A DNA stretch of 64,000 bases from Actinoplanes campanulatus (GTDB lineage Bacteria; Actinomycetota; Actinomycetes; Mycobacteriales; Micromonosporaceae), in NCBI RefSeq assembly GCF_014647795.1, contig NZ_BMPW01000023.1:62001-126000 (forward strand), given 5' to 3'. The notes below the pieces were generated by a model. It saw only the letters and a list, made by a program, of their open reading frames with translations, was not told the DNA's origin and searched no databases. Each line of letters starts with the position of its first letter. Positions within the stretch are counted from its first letter, which is position 1. The position numbers were made by a program, and so were the translations under genes. Shown in pieces: positions 33,105 to 40,797 of this stretch.

Positions 33105-34181
33105 GTGCCTGTAAATCAGACATTGCGCAACGGCGCGTGGCGTGTAGTCGAGCTGATCACCACTCCGGTGGTGCCCGCCGACTATCTCGACGTCATCGCC
33201 CCCCTCCGCAACCCCACCGTCCTGCGCGCCCGGATCGAAGCGGTGCGCCCCGAGACCGCCGACGCGGTCACCCTGGAGCTGCGCCCCGGCCGTGGCTGGG
33301 AGCCGCACCAGCCCGGACAGTACGTTCGGCTCGGCGTGGACGTCGACGGTGTCCGGCTGTGGCGTGCCTACTCGGTGACCAGCGCGGCCGGCCGCCGCGA
33401 CGGCAGGTTCACGGTCACCGTGAACGCCGTCCAGGACGGCGCGGTCAGCGGTCACCTGCTGCGGCACGCCCGCAAGGGCATGCTGGTCCACCTCGACCTG
33501 CCAGCCGGTGACTTCGTGCTGACCTCGCCCCGGCCGGCCAAGGCGCTGTTCGTCACGGCGGGCAGCGGCATCACGCCGGTGATGGGCATGCTGCGCAGCG
33601 CCCTGCCCGAGCTGGGCGACGTGATCGTCGTGCACTCGGCCAAGACCCCGGAGGACGTCGTCTTCGGCGCCGAGCTGCGTGAGCTCGCCGCCCAGGGCCG
33701 GATCCGGCTGATCGAGCGGCACACCCGCGCCGACGGGCGGCTCAAGCCGGCCGCCCTGGCCGACCTGGTGCCCGACCTGTTCGAGCGGGAGACCTGGGCG
33801 TGCGGTCCCGGCGACATGCTCGACGACCTCCAGGAGCACTGGGCCGACGCGGGCGCCGCCGAGCGGCTGCACGTCGAACGTTTCCGGCCCACGGTGCTGG
33901 TCGCCGGCGACGGCGGCACTGTCACCTTCGAGAAGTCCGGACAGGTCGTCGACGTCGCCGCCGGCGCCACGGTGCTCGACGCGGCCGAGGCGGCGGGCCG
34001 GCTGATGAGATCCGGCTGCCGGATGGGCATCTGCTTCAAGTGCGTGCTGCCCATGCGCGAGGGCATCGTCCGCGACGTCCGCGACGGCAAGCTCACCACC
34101 GCGACCGAGGTGGACGGCGACAACGTCCTGATCCAGACATGCATCTCCACGGCCGCCGGCCCGTGCCGGCTGGACGCCTGA
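33105..34181 (+). CDS. Ferredoxin-NADP reductase-type electron donor for the desaturase
   Basis: The 358-residue protein joins a flavin/NAD(P)H reductase to a C-terminal 2Fe-2S ferredoxin. VRLWRAYSVTSAAGRRDG is the FAD motif, ALFVTAGSGITPVMGMLRSAL the NAD(P)H motif, and CRMGICFKCVLPM plus a late CISTA give the four iron-sulfur cysteines (CX4CX2C...C). The start is GTG 33105. Order and architecture match the Rv3230c-DesA3 pair of Mycobacterium tuberculosis, where this protein passes electrons to an acyl-CoA desaturase. It would act at the cytoplasmic face of the membrane. Confidence 0.93.
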   Translation: MPVNQTLRNGAWRVVELITTPVVPADYLDVIAPLRNPTVLRARIEAVRPETADAVTLELRPGRGWEPHQPGQYVRLGVDVDGVRLWRAYSVTSAAGRRDGRFTVTVNAVQDGAVSGHLLRHARKGMLVHLDLPAGDFVLTSPRPAKALFVTAGSGITPVMGMLRSALPELGDVIVVHSAKTPEDVVFGAELRELAAQGRIRLIERHTRADGRLKPAALADLVPDLFERETWACGPGDMLDDLQEHWADAGAAERLHVERFRPTVLVAGDGGTVTFEKSGQVVDVAAGATVLDAAEAAGRLMRSGCRMGICFKCVLPMREGIVRDVRDGKLTTATEVDGDNVLIQTCISTAAGPCRLDA

Positions 34182-34212
34182 CGGATCATCTCCCGCCCCT
34201 GCGAACCGGCAT

Positions 34213-34236
34213 CCTCCGAGCCCGCAACCTCGGAGG
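34213..34236 (+). promoter_or_regulatory. Hairpin in the reductase-desaturase intergenic leader
   Basis: CCTCCGAG (34213-34220) pairs perfectly with CTCGGAGG (34229-34236). It lies 58 bases before the desaturase start and is followed by further CCTCCG repeats. It could set the ratio of the two proteins or be an attenuator; no function is proven. Confidence 0.35.
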
Positions 34237-34293
34237 CGCCCCCTCCGAGCCGGCCCTCCGCCGAGCCGGCTCCCGAAAGAACGAGGAAGTTCT

Positions 34294-35472
34294 GTGACGA
34301 CGCTGCAGCGCAAGGAAGTCAACCCGATCGCCCATCTCTCCCCGGAGGACATCGAGCAGCTCGGCCGGGAGCTCGACGCCATCCGCGACGAGGTCCTCGC
34401 CGTCCGCGGCGAGAAGGACGCCCGGCACATCCGCCGGATGATCGCCGTGCAGCGGCGCCTCGAGCTCGGCAGCCGCGCCGTCCTGCTCTTCTCGGTCTTC
34501 CCCCCGGCCTGGGTCCTCGGCACGATCGGCCTGTCGATCTCCAAGATCCTGGAGAACATGGAGATCGGGCACAACATCCTCCACGGCCAGTACGACTTCA
34601 TGCGCGACCCGAAGATCCACTCGACCACCTGGGAGTGGGACTCCGCGTCGCCGGCCGAGCAGTGGAAGCACTCGCACAACGAGCTGCACCACAAGTACAC
34701 CAACGTGGTCGGCCGGGACAACGACCTCGGCTACGGCATCATGCGCGTCGACGAGCAGCAGAAGTGGGCGCCCGCGCACCTCGGGCAGCCGTTCTACAAC
34801 TTCGTCAACGCGTGCTTCTTCGAATACGGCATCGCCGCCTACGACCTGGAGCTGGGCCGCAACCTGCGGACCAGGAAGCGCCGCAACAACCCCGAATTCC
34901 GCGCCCGCGCCCGCCAGGTCCTCCACAAGATCCGCCGGCAGGTCACCCGTGACTACGTCGTGCACCCGGCCCTGGCCCTCCCGGTCGGTTTCGCCGTCGG
35001 CAACCCGCTCGGCGCCCTCTTCGGCACCATGGCCGCCAACTTCGTGGCCAACCTGGCCCGGAACCTGTGGAGCCACTCGGTGATCATGTGCGGCCACTTC
35101 CCGAACGGCGTCGAGACCTTCGAGCGCACGTCGATCACCGGCGAGACCCGGGGTGAGTGGTACCTCCGGCAGATGCTCGGCTCGGCCAACATCTCCGGCA
35201 GCAAGCTGATGCACATCATGACCGGCAACCTCTCCCACCAGATCGAGCACCACCTCTTCCCCGACCTGCCGGCCAGCCGTTACGCCGAGGTCGCGCCGAA
35301 GGTCCGGGCGCTCTTCGAGCGTTACCAGCTCAAATACGTGACCGGGCCGCTCGTCTTCCAGGTGGCGTCGGCGTGGGCCAAGGTCTTCCGCCTGGCCCTG
35401 CCCAACCGCAAGCCGGCCCGCGAGATCGACCACTCGATCCCGCCGCGCCACCCCGCCGAGGTCGCGGCCTGA
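34294..35472 (+). CDS. Membrane fatty-acid (acyl-CoA) desaturase, DesA3-like
   Basis: The 392-residue membrane enzyme has the three histidine boxes of the di-iron desaturases: HNILHGQYD, HSHNELHHKY and HQIEHHLFPD, with hydrophobic segments between (SRAVLLFSVFPPAWVLGTIGL, AALALPVGFAVGNPLGALFG-like region). It introduces a double bond, most likely at position 9 of a stearoyl chain. GTG 34294 follows a GAGGAAG ribosome site. The upstream reductase supplies electrons, and a perfect hairpin ends the transcript. Confidence 0.95.
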   Translation: MTTLQRKEVNPIAHLSPEDIEQLGRELDAIRDEVLAVRGEKDARHIRRMIAVQRRLELGSRAVLLFSVFPPAWVLGTIGLSISKILENMEIGHNILHGQYDFMRDPKIHSTTWEWDSASPAEQWKHSHNELHHKYTNVVGRDNDLGYGIMRVDEQQKWAPAHLGQPFYNFVNACFFEYGIAAYDLELGRNLRTRKRRNNPEFRARARQVLHKIRRQVTRDYVVHPALALPVGFAVGNPLGALFGTMAANFVANLARNLWSHSVIMCGHFPNGVETFERTSITGETRGEWYLRQMLGSANISGSKLMHIMTGNLSHQIEHHLFPDLPASRYAEVAPKVRALFERYQLKYVTGPLVFQVASAWAKVFRLALPNRKPAREIDHSIPPRHPAEVAA

Positions 35473-35484
35473 CCGCACGATCCA

Positions 35485-35515
35485 CCGGGGCCGGGCGTGT
35501 GACGCCCGGCCCCGG
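35485..35515. terminator. Bidirectional terminator after the desaturase gene
   Basis: CCGGGGCCGGGCG (35485-35497) pairs perfectly with CGCCCGGCCCCGG (35503-35515) around a 5-base loop. It sits between the convergent desaturase and monooxygenase genes. Confidence 0.85.
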
Positions 35516-35520
35516 TGCGC

Positions 35521-35829
35521 TCACTCGGGTGGGACGCCCAGACCGCCCAGCACCCTTATCTCCTGACTGGTGAACTCGCCGGTCAGCAGCGGCATCGCCG
35601 TGGCGATCGCGGCCCGGGTCTCGGGCAGTCGTAGGGAGGCGTCGTGATGCTCCTTGCTCTCCCACACCTCGTTGACCCAGATGGTCTGATCGTCGTCGTC
35701 CGAGACACCGACGACGTAGACATGGCAACCGGCGGCGCGCAGACCGTCGGCGCCGCCGAGCAGGATCGACACGACCTCCTCCCGGTGGCCGGGCCGGGTC
35801 CTCATCGTGCCGAAGTATCCATGCCTCAT
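35521..35829 (-). CDS. Antibiotic biosynthesis monooxygenase (ABM) family protein
   Basis: The 102-residue product has the dimeric ferredoxin-like ABM layout: GYFGTMRTRPGHREEVVSILLGGADGLRAAGC, then WVNEVWESKEHHDASLRLPETRAAIATAMPLL. Such small proteins include quinol oxygenases and enzymes of undefined role. It is a single gene convergent with the desaturase. No polyketide genes are near, so a housekeeping or detoxifying role is more likely than antibiotic synthesis. Confidence 0.85.
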   Translation of the reverse strand: MRHGYFGTMRTRPGHREEVVSILLGGADGLRAAGCHVYVVGVSDDDDQTIWVNEVWESKEHHDASLRLPETRAAIATAMPLLTGEFTSQEIRVLGGLGVPPE

Positions 35830-35865
35830 GTCTCGTGCCCCCTTTCACCGGTCACCCTGCCAGGC

Positions 35866-37374
35866 TCACCCGGCCCGCAGGTAGGCGAGTTCCGGGAACT
35901 CGGCCCGGTAGGCGTCGATCAGACGGGCCGCGAGGGGTTCCGATCCGACCAGGGGATGCGCGGCCATCGCCCGTACCGCTGCGGCTCTTGATCCTGAATC
36001 GACCGCGTGCAGGACCCACCTCTCGGCCGTCTTGACCGCCTGGATCAGCCCCGTGCCGTGCGCCGGAAGCGGCGAGATCCGCTGGGGCGAAGCCCCGCGC
36101 GCGTCCACCGTGCACGGCACCTCGACCACCGCGCCGTCGTCGAGGACGGTGACGGCGCCCCGGTTGCGCACGTTCAGGATCAGGGTGGTGGGCTCGTCGA
36201 GGGCCAGGGCGCGCATCACCGCGAGCGCGACACCCTCGTAACCGGCGGGCCGGGACTCGTCGTGCTCCCGCTCGCCGGCGCCGGTGAGCTCCCGGTTCTC
36301 GGCCATGTAGGTGGCCTCCCGCTCCCGCCACGCCCCCAGCCAGGCGCCGAGCGGATCGCGGACGAGGATCTCGGCATAACAGCGCCGCTGCTGCCCGAGC
36401 AGGAACTCACCCCGGGTCTGCGCCGCCCGGCGCACCGCGGCCAGCGTGCCGGCCGGATCGTAGTAGTAGTGCAGATACTCGTTGGGGATCGCGCCCAGGT
36501 CACGAAGACGGTCGGCGCCGAAGAGGCGGCCCTCCTCGAAGGATTCCAGCCGCGGGCGGTCGGCCAGGAGGCGCGCCAGGAGATTCCCGTCGCCTCTCGC
36601 GCCGGGCCCGGCCGGGCCGGGCACATCGGTCCCGGCACGCGAGTCGTCCGCCCCCAGCGGACCGGTCCCGCCATCAGATCCCGACAAACCCGACGAACCC
36701 GTCCCGGTACGCCGAGCGCCCACCCCGAGCGGATCGGTGGCACGTGGATCGGCCGCGTCGAGGAGGTGGACGCCGTAGAGCCAGCCCAGGTGGTTGAGGC
36801 CGGCGTAGTCGACGCGGACCGTGCCGGGGTCGGCGCCGAGGGCCCGCAGCACCCGGTCGACCAGGCCGGACGGGGAGTCACAGATGCCGATGACCCGGTC
36901 GCCGAGGTGGGTGGCCATGGCCTCGGTGACCAGACCGGCCGGATTGGTGAAGTTGATCGTCCAGGCGGCGGGGGCGAGGCGCGCGATCCGGGCGGCGATA
37001 CGGCGGGCCTCGGGGACGGTGCGCAGCCCGTAGGAGATGCCGCCCGCTCCGACCGTCTCCTGGCCGAGGACGCCCGCTTCGAGCGCCACCCTCTCGTCGG
37101 TGACCCGCCCGCGGAGGCCGCCCACCCGGATCGCGCAGAACACGAAGTCCGCACGGGTGACCGCGGTGTCCAGGTCGGTGGTGGTGATCAGCCGCGGGGC
37201 TCCGGGCACGCCGCGGGCCTGGGCGGTGAGCACCCGGCCGATCGCGTCGAGGCGCCCGGCGTCGACGTCGTACAGGACCAGCTCGGTGATGCCGGTCCGC
37301 TCGCGGTCGGCGAGCAGCGCCCGGTGCACCAGCGGCACCCGGAAACCCCCGCCGCCGAGAATCGTCAGTCGCAT
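35866..37374 (-). CDS. Glycoside hydrolase family 4 (6-phospho-beta-glucosidase-like) with an internal insert
   Basis: The 502-residue product starts MRLTILGGGGFRVPLV, a Rossmann NAD site, preceded by GGAG six bases upstream. GH4 enzymes cleave glycosides by an NAD/manganese redox route. Motifs seen are GQETVGAGGISYGLRTVPEARRIA, NFTNPAGLV, metal-binding Cys165 in IGICDSPSG, His195 in AGLNHLGW, and IPNEYLHYYYDP. Residues about 219-263 are a Gly/Ser/Asp-rich insert not usual in this family, making it longer than the typical 420-450. Substrate may be a phosphorylated or free glycoside; no PTS gene is nearby. It lies upstream of the PfkB gene in the opposite sense of order, 360 bp away. Confidence 0.9.
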   Translation of the reverse strand: MRLTILGGGGFRVPLVHRALLADRERTGITELVLYDVDAGRLDAIGRVLTAQARGVPGAPRLITTTDLDTAVTRADFVFCAIRVGGLRGRVTDERVALEAGVLGQETVGAGGISYGLRTVPEARRIAARIARLAPAAWTINFTNPAGLVTEAMATHLGDRVIGICDSPSGLVDRVLRALGADPGTVRVDYAGLNHLGWLYGVHLLDAADPRATDPLGVGARRTGTGSSGLSGSDGGTGPLGADDSRAGTDVPGPAGPGARGDGNLLARLLADRPRLESFEEGRLFGADRLRDLGAIPNEYLHYYYDPAGTLAAVRRAAQTRGEFLLGQQRRCYAEILVRDPLGAWLGAWREREATYMAENRELTGAGEREHDESRPAGYEGVALAVMRALALDEPTTLILNVRNRGAVTVLDDGAVVEVPCTVDARGASPQRISPLPAHGTGLIQAVKTAERWVLHAVDSGSRAAAVRAMAAHPLVGSEPLAARLIDAYRAEFPELAYLRAG

Positions 37375-37734
37375 GCGATCTCCATGGCTCGGTTACCGAT
37401 CATCGTTCTTCGCCGCCCTGACCCCCGGGCGACGGCCAGACTGAAGGCGCCGGGCCGCGACATGAACGACGGCGAACGTCGGCCGGAGCAAGGGCCTCTG
37501 TCCGTCCCTCCGGCTCGTTTGCGCCAACCAGCGCACACGTAACGGTTTCCGTGGTCGCCCGCCCGCGTCATGGCACCAGGCCGGGCACACCGACGGCGCG
37601 ACGTGAGCGCCCACCGGGCCGAAACAGCGCGGGCGGCGGATGGCAGGGGGCAGTGAGCCTGTGAGGAAGGCGGGGTGGCATGGGTGTGCGGCCCGGTGAG
37701 AAGGGCGGCGCCGGCGGGAAGGGCATGTGCCGGG
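37375..37734. other. 360-bp non-coding gap between GH4 and PfkB genes
   Basis: No frame here has convincing coding bias or a start with a ribosome site. It must contain the GH4 promoter (leftward) and the end of the PfkB transcript. I see a CGTAACGGTTTCCG stretch near 37538 that faintly resembles a LacI-type half site, and no strong hairpin. Confidence 0.4.
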
Positions 37735-38799
37735 TCAGTGGCCGGGGCTGACGTCGGAGAGGCGGGCGATCGTGGCCGTGGCCCGGTGGACCGCGTTGCG
37801 GCTGCCCGGCGGGATCACGTCGTCGAGGAAGCCGAACCGCCGGGCCAGGACCGCCTCGCTGGAGTCGCCGTGGTGGTGGGCGGCGCCGGCGCGGGTGGCG
37901 GTCCACCAGTCGGCGATGTCGCCCCAGCCGGGGGCCGACAGGGAGCCGCCGAAATGCTGCACCGACAGGGCGCCCACGAGGGTCGCGAAGGCCACCCGGT
38001 CGGCGAGCGGCCAGCCGCCGAGCGTGCCGGTGACGAAGCCGGCGGTGAAGACGTCACCGGCGCCGGTCGGGTCGAGAGCCTCCACCGGTACGCCGGGGAC
38101 GGACGCGACCTCCCCGGTGCTCCCGTCGATGGCGAGTGCCCCGTCGCCGCCGCAGGTCACCACCACCACCGGAACGAGGGCGGACAGTTTCTCCAGGGCC
38201 TGGCGCGGCTCGTCGGTGCGGGTGTAGCGCATGGCCTCGACCGCGTTGGGCAGGAAGGCGTGACAGTCGGCGAGCACCCCGAGCACCTCGCACGACCACT
38301 GGTCGGTGTCGTCCCACCCGGCGTCGGCGAAGACGAGTGTCCCGGCGGCGCGGGCGCGGCGCACCCAGCCGGTGCCCTCCGGCGCCAGGCTCACGGCGGC
38401 GCTGCGGGCCGGAGGCAGGCCGTTGACCAGCCCGTCGGCGTCGGTGGGCAGCGGATGGCCGTGAGTGATCATGCTGCGATCCCGGTCGTACGCCACCGAC
38501 ACGGTCACCGGCGAGTGCCAGTCGTCGAGGCGGCGTGAGGCGGAGAGGTCGATCCCCTCCTGGCGGCTCAGCACCTGGTGGCAGAACTCACCGTAGGCGT
38601 CCGAGCTCAGCGCCGTGCCGAGCCCCGTGTGCAGGCCGAGCCGGCTGGCGGCCACCGCCAGGTTGGCGACGCCGCCGGGGCACGAGCCCATGCCGGGCGC
38701 CCAGACCTCGGTGCCGGGCTCGGGCAGCTCGCGGAGGCCGGTGAAGATCACATCGAGGTAGACGATTCCCGGGACGAATAGGTCGAGCTGTCGAGCCAT
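37735..38799 (-). CDS. PfkB-family carbohydrate kinase
   Basis: The 354-residue product is a ribokinase-like enzyme: N-terminal GMGSCPGGVANLAVAASRLGL (PfkB signature 1) and DPTGAGDVFTAGFVTG (signature 2, with the catalytic aspartate and anion hole) near residue 230. It phosphorylates a sugar or sugar acid with ATP. The substrate is not readable; a 2-keto-3-deoxygluconate kinase role would complement the uronate operon 20 kb away, but that is speculation. It stands alone, 360 bp before the GH4 start as read leftward. Confidence 0.9.
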   Translation of the reverse strand: MARQLDLFVPGIVYLDVIFTGLRELPEPGTEVWAPGMGSCPGGVANLAVAASRLGLHTGLGTALSSDAYGEFCHQVLSRQEGIDLSASRRLDDWHSPVTVSVAYDRDRSMITHGHPLPTDADGLVNGLPPARSAAVSLAPEGTGWVRRARAAGTLVFADAGWDDTDQWSCEVLGVLADCHAFLPNAVEAMRYTRTDEPRQALEKLSALVPVVVVTCGGDGALAIDGSTGEVASVPGVPVEALDPTGAGDVFTAGFVTGTLGGWPLADRVAFATLVGALSVQHFGGSLSAPGWGDIADWWTATRAGAAHHHGDSSEAVLARRFGFLDDVIPPGSRNAVHRATATIARLSDVSPGH

Positions 38800-38842
38800 T
38801 GTCCGATCTTAGCGCCGCTCCTATCGGCGAAGTGGCCTTTGA

Positions 38843-39250
38843 TCAGCGAGCCTTCCGAAGGTCTACATGGGCGGCACGCAGTGTGTCCACAGTCCGGTCG
38901 GTGCCCGGCGGCCGCATTTCATCGAGGAGCCTCCATGCCTCGTCCAAGGCTTGAGACAGGTCACCGATGCGTTGCGCGTGCTGGCGCCGGACGTCCTCCC
39001 GCACCTTCTCGATGCGACGCATCCATCCCTCGGCGGCAGCCGACGGCGCCACCGGGGGCGGGGGCGGAGGCGGGGGTGGGTCGAGCACCTGCGAGGCCGG
39101 CACGATGGCGGCGATCGGCCGCCCGCCGTCGACCACGACGGTCACCTGCCCGGTCACCCCGGTGACGCGGACGAGTTGCTGGAACCGCAGGCGAGCCTCA
39201 GCGACGGTGAGCTCAATCCGGCGGCGAATCGGCGTTGCTGGTTCTCCCAT
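38843..39250 (-). CDS. Phd/YefM-like domain fused through a polyproline hinge to a helical tail
   Basis: The 135-residue product begins with a stretch (about 12-58: IELTVAEARLRFQQLVRVTG, then VTVVVDGGRPIAAIVPASQV) matching the Phd/YefM antitoxin DNA-binding fold. A run of nine prolines (about 62-70) leads to a charged, probably coiled-coil tail (WMRRIEKVREDVRRQHAQRIGDLSQALDEAW). No toxin gene of the Doc, RelE or PIN type is next to it. It may be an orphan antitoxin or a repressor that has lost its partner. It is divergent from the DinB-like gene by 70 bp. Confidence 0.7.
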   Translation of the reverse strand: MGEPATPIRRRIELTVAEARLRFQQLVRVTGVTGQVTVVVDGGRPIAAIVPASQVLDPPPPPPPPPVAPSAAAEGWMRRIEKVREDVRRQHAQRIGDLSQALDEAWRLLDEMRPPGTDRTVDTLRAAHVDLRKAR

Positions 39251-39320
39251 ACCGCGATGATGCGCCTGGGGTACGACAAATTCCGTGGCCGCTCGTCACC
39301 CGTGGGGATAAATTGCCGCG

Positions 39321-39962
39321 ATGACTGAGAATTCCAGCGGCGCGCGGGACGTCCGCGAGGCGGTTGACCTGGCCATCGCCACCCTGCAGACCGCGACGGA
39401 CCGGGATTGGCACACCCCGGCCGCCGGCCTGAGCTGGTCCTGCTGGGAAACGATCGAGCACATCGCCGACGATCTGTTCGCCTATGCCACCCAATTGACG
39501 CCGAGGAATCCGTCGCGGGTCACGTACGTCCCCTTCGGATGGCGGCGTGGCCGGCACGGCGCACCGGCGCTGACCGTCTACGCCGAGGACGGCGCGAGCC
39601 CGGAGGGCCTGCTCCAGGTGCTGGACTCGGCGGCCGGCCTGCTGGTGGCGGTGGTCGAGGTGGTTCCGGCGGACCGGCTGGCCTACCACCCGTACGGCGT
39701 CTCGGATCCGTCCGGTTTCGCCGCCATGGGAGTGGTGGAGACGCTGACCCACATGCACGACGTCGCACGGGCCCTCGATCTGGAGTGGGCCCCGCCGGAG
39801 GACCTGTGCGACCGGGCGCTGCGCCGCCTGTTCCGCGACGCGCCCACGGACACCGGCCGCTGGCCGACGCTGCTCTGGGCGACCGGCCGCGGCGACCTGC
39901 CCGGCCGGGACCGGCGGCCGTCCGACTGGCGCTGGGACGGCTCCCCCCTGGCCACCGCCTGA
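39321..39962 (+). CDS. DinB/mycothiol-dependent-isomerase-like protein
   Basis: The 213-residue helical protein resembles the DinB/YfiT metal-binding superfamily. A histidine near residue 47 (CWETIEHIADDL) and the THMHD pair near 141 (ETLTHMHDVARAL) would form the metal triad of the four-helix bundle. In actinobacteria related proteins use mycothiol as cofactor. It begins with ATG 39321 and is monocistronic. Reaction and substrate are unknown. Confidence 0.78.
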   Translation: MTENSSGARDVREAVDLAIATLQTATDRDWHTPAAGLSWSCWETIEHIADDLFAYATQLTPRNPSRVTYVPFGWRRGRHGAPALTVYAEDGASPEGLLQVLDSAAGLLVAVVEVVPADRLAYHPYGVSDPSGFAAMGVVETLTHMHDVARALDLEWAPPEDLCDRALRRLFRDAPTDTGRWPTLLWATGRGDLPGRDRRPSDWRWDGSPLATA

Positions 39963-39990
39963 TCCGGCCGGCGCCGGAGGATCCCGGCCG

Positions 39991-40497
39991 CTACCGGAGC
40001 CGGTACGCGTCGAGCAGCCGCATCACCTTCTCCGCCCCGTCGGCCAGCACCGCCCGGTCGACGTCGGTGAAGATCCGTGGCCGCGCGTCGACCACGCAGT
40101 GTGCCCCGAGCGCGTGCCCACCGCCGATCAGCGGCACCCCGAGATAGCTGCGCATCCCGGTCATCCGCAGGAACGGGTTGTCCGCGTGCCTGGGATCCTG
40201 CGTCCCGTCGACGACGCAGTAGGGCTCCCCGGCGAGCACGGTGTGCGTGCACATGGCCCATTCCGCGGGTGTCCCCTCCGCGTCGGCCACCCACCCGGAC
40301 ACCCCGTACGAGCCGATGATGAACTGTGAGGTGTCGAGGATCATCGACACCATCGAGATCGGCGCCTCGAGGAGCCCGGCACTGCGTTTCGCGATGGCGT
40401 CGAGGCTGGTCCGCAGGTCGTCGTCGAAGAGGTCGTACCCGGCGATCTCCCGGATCCGCTCCGGGACGCCGAGCCGGTCGAAGAGATCGGTGTTCAC
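39991..40497 (-). CDS. GAF-domain protein, last gene of a chemoreceptor operon
   Basis: The 168-residue product is a single GAF domain (about 25-160): SMVSMILDTSQFIIGSYGVSGW, CTHTVLAGEPYCVVDGTQDPRHADNPFL and YLGVPLIGGGHALGAHCVVDARPR, as in GAF sensors that bind small molecules or tetrapyrroles. No kinase, cyclase or HTH domain follows. It starts at GTG 40497, with TAGGAG ahead, eight bases after the stop of the 87-residue protein. It may act as a soluble sensor partner of the chemoreceptor. Confidence 0.85.
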   Translation of the reverse strand: MNTDLFDRLGVPERIREIAGYDLFDDDLRTSLDAIAKRSAGLLEAPISMVSMILDTSQFIIGSYGVSGWVADAEGTPAEWAMCTHTVLAGEPYCVVDGTQDPRHADNPFLRMTGMRSYLGVPLIGGGHALGAHCVVDARPRIFTDVDRAVLADGAEKVMRLLDAYRLR

Positions 40498-40505
40498 GGT
40501 GACTC

Positions 40506-40769
40506 CTACAGGATGCTGTGGGCGGCGGCGAGCTGGGTGTGTGCGGTGACCCGGATCTTGATGGCGAGGGCGCAGAGCCGGGTGGACGGGTCGGCGTCGT
40601 GCATGACGGCGAGCATCCGGTCCAGGCCGCCGGGCTCGTTTCCGGTGAGCCCCGCGGCGTGGAGCAGGTCGTTCCAGATCCGGGTACCGTCCCCGGCGTG
40701 GACGCGGAGCACCGCGGCCCGGGCGTCGTCCAGGGTGGGCCGGCTGAGCCCGTAGGGCGCACTGGTCAC
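40506..40769 (-). CDS. 87-residue protein of unknown function between chemoreceptor and GAF genes
   Basis: I chose the GTG at 40769 because GGGAGAG lies just ahead; an ATG at 40814 would overlap the chemoreceptor end by 17 bases. The product is mostly helical (PTLDDARAAVLRVHAGDGTRIWNDLL, NEPGGLDRMLAVMHDADPSTRLCALAIKIRVTAHTQLAAA). No family was recognised. It lies 28 bases from the chemoreceptor stop and eight bases from the GAF gene, so it belongs to one operon and may be a signalling partner. Confidence 0.7.
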   Translation of the reverse strand: MTSAPYGLSRPTLDDARAAVLRVHAGDGTRIWNDLLHAAGLTGNEPGGLDRMLAVMHDADPSTRLCALAIKIRVTAHTQLAAAHSIL

Positions 40770-40797
40770 GATCTCTCCCGTCACGTGGGTCCAGGGT

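Noticed and set aside
34882-35000. Possible low-GC island or transferred DNA
   Set aside because: Base composition and codon use stay uniform across the window; no mobile gene or direct repeats were found.
39050-39090. Run of nine prolines as sequencing artefact
   Set aside because: The reading frame stays open on both sides with coherent domains, so it is treated as a real hinge.
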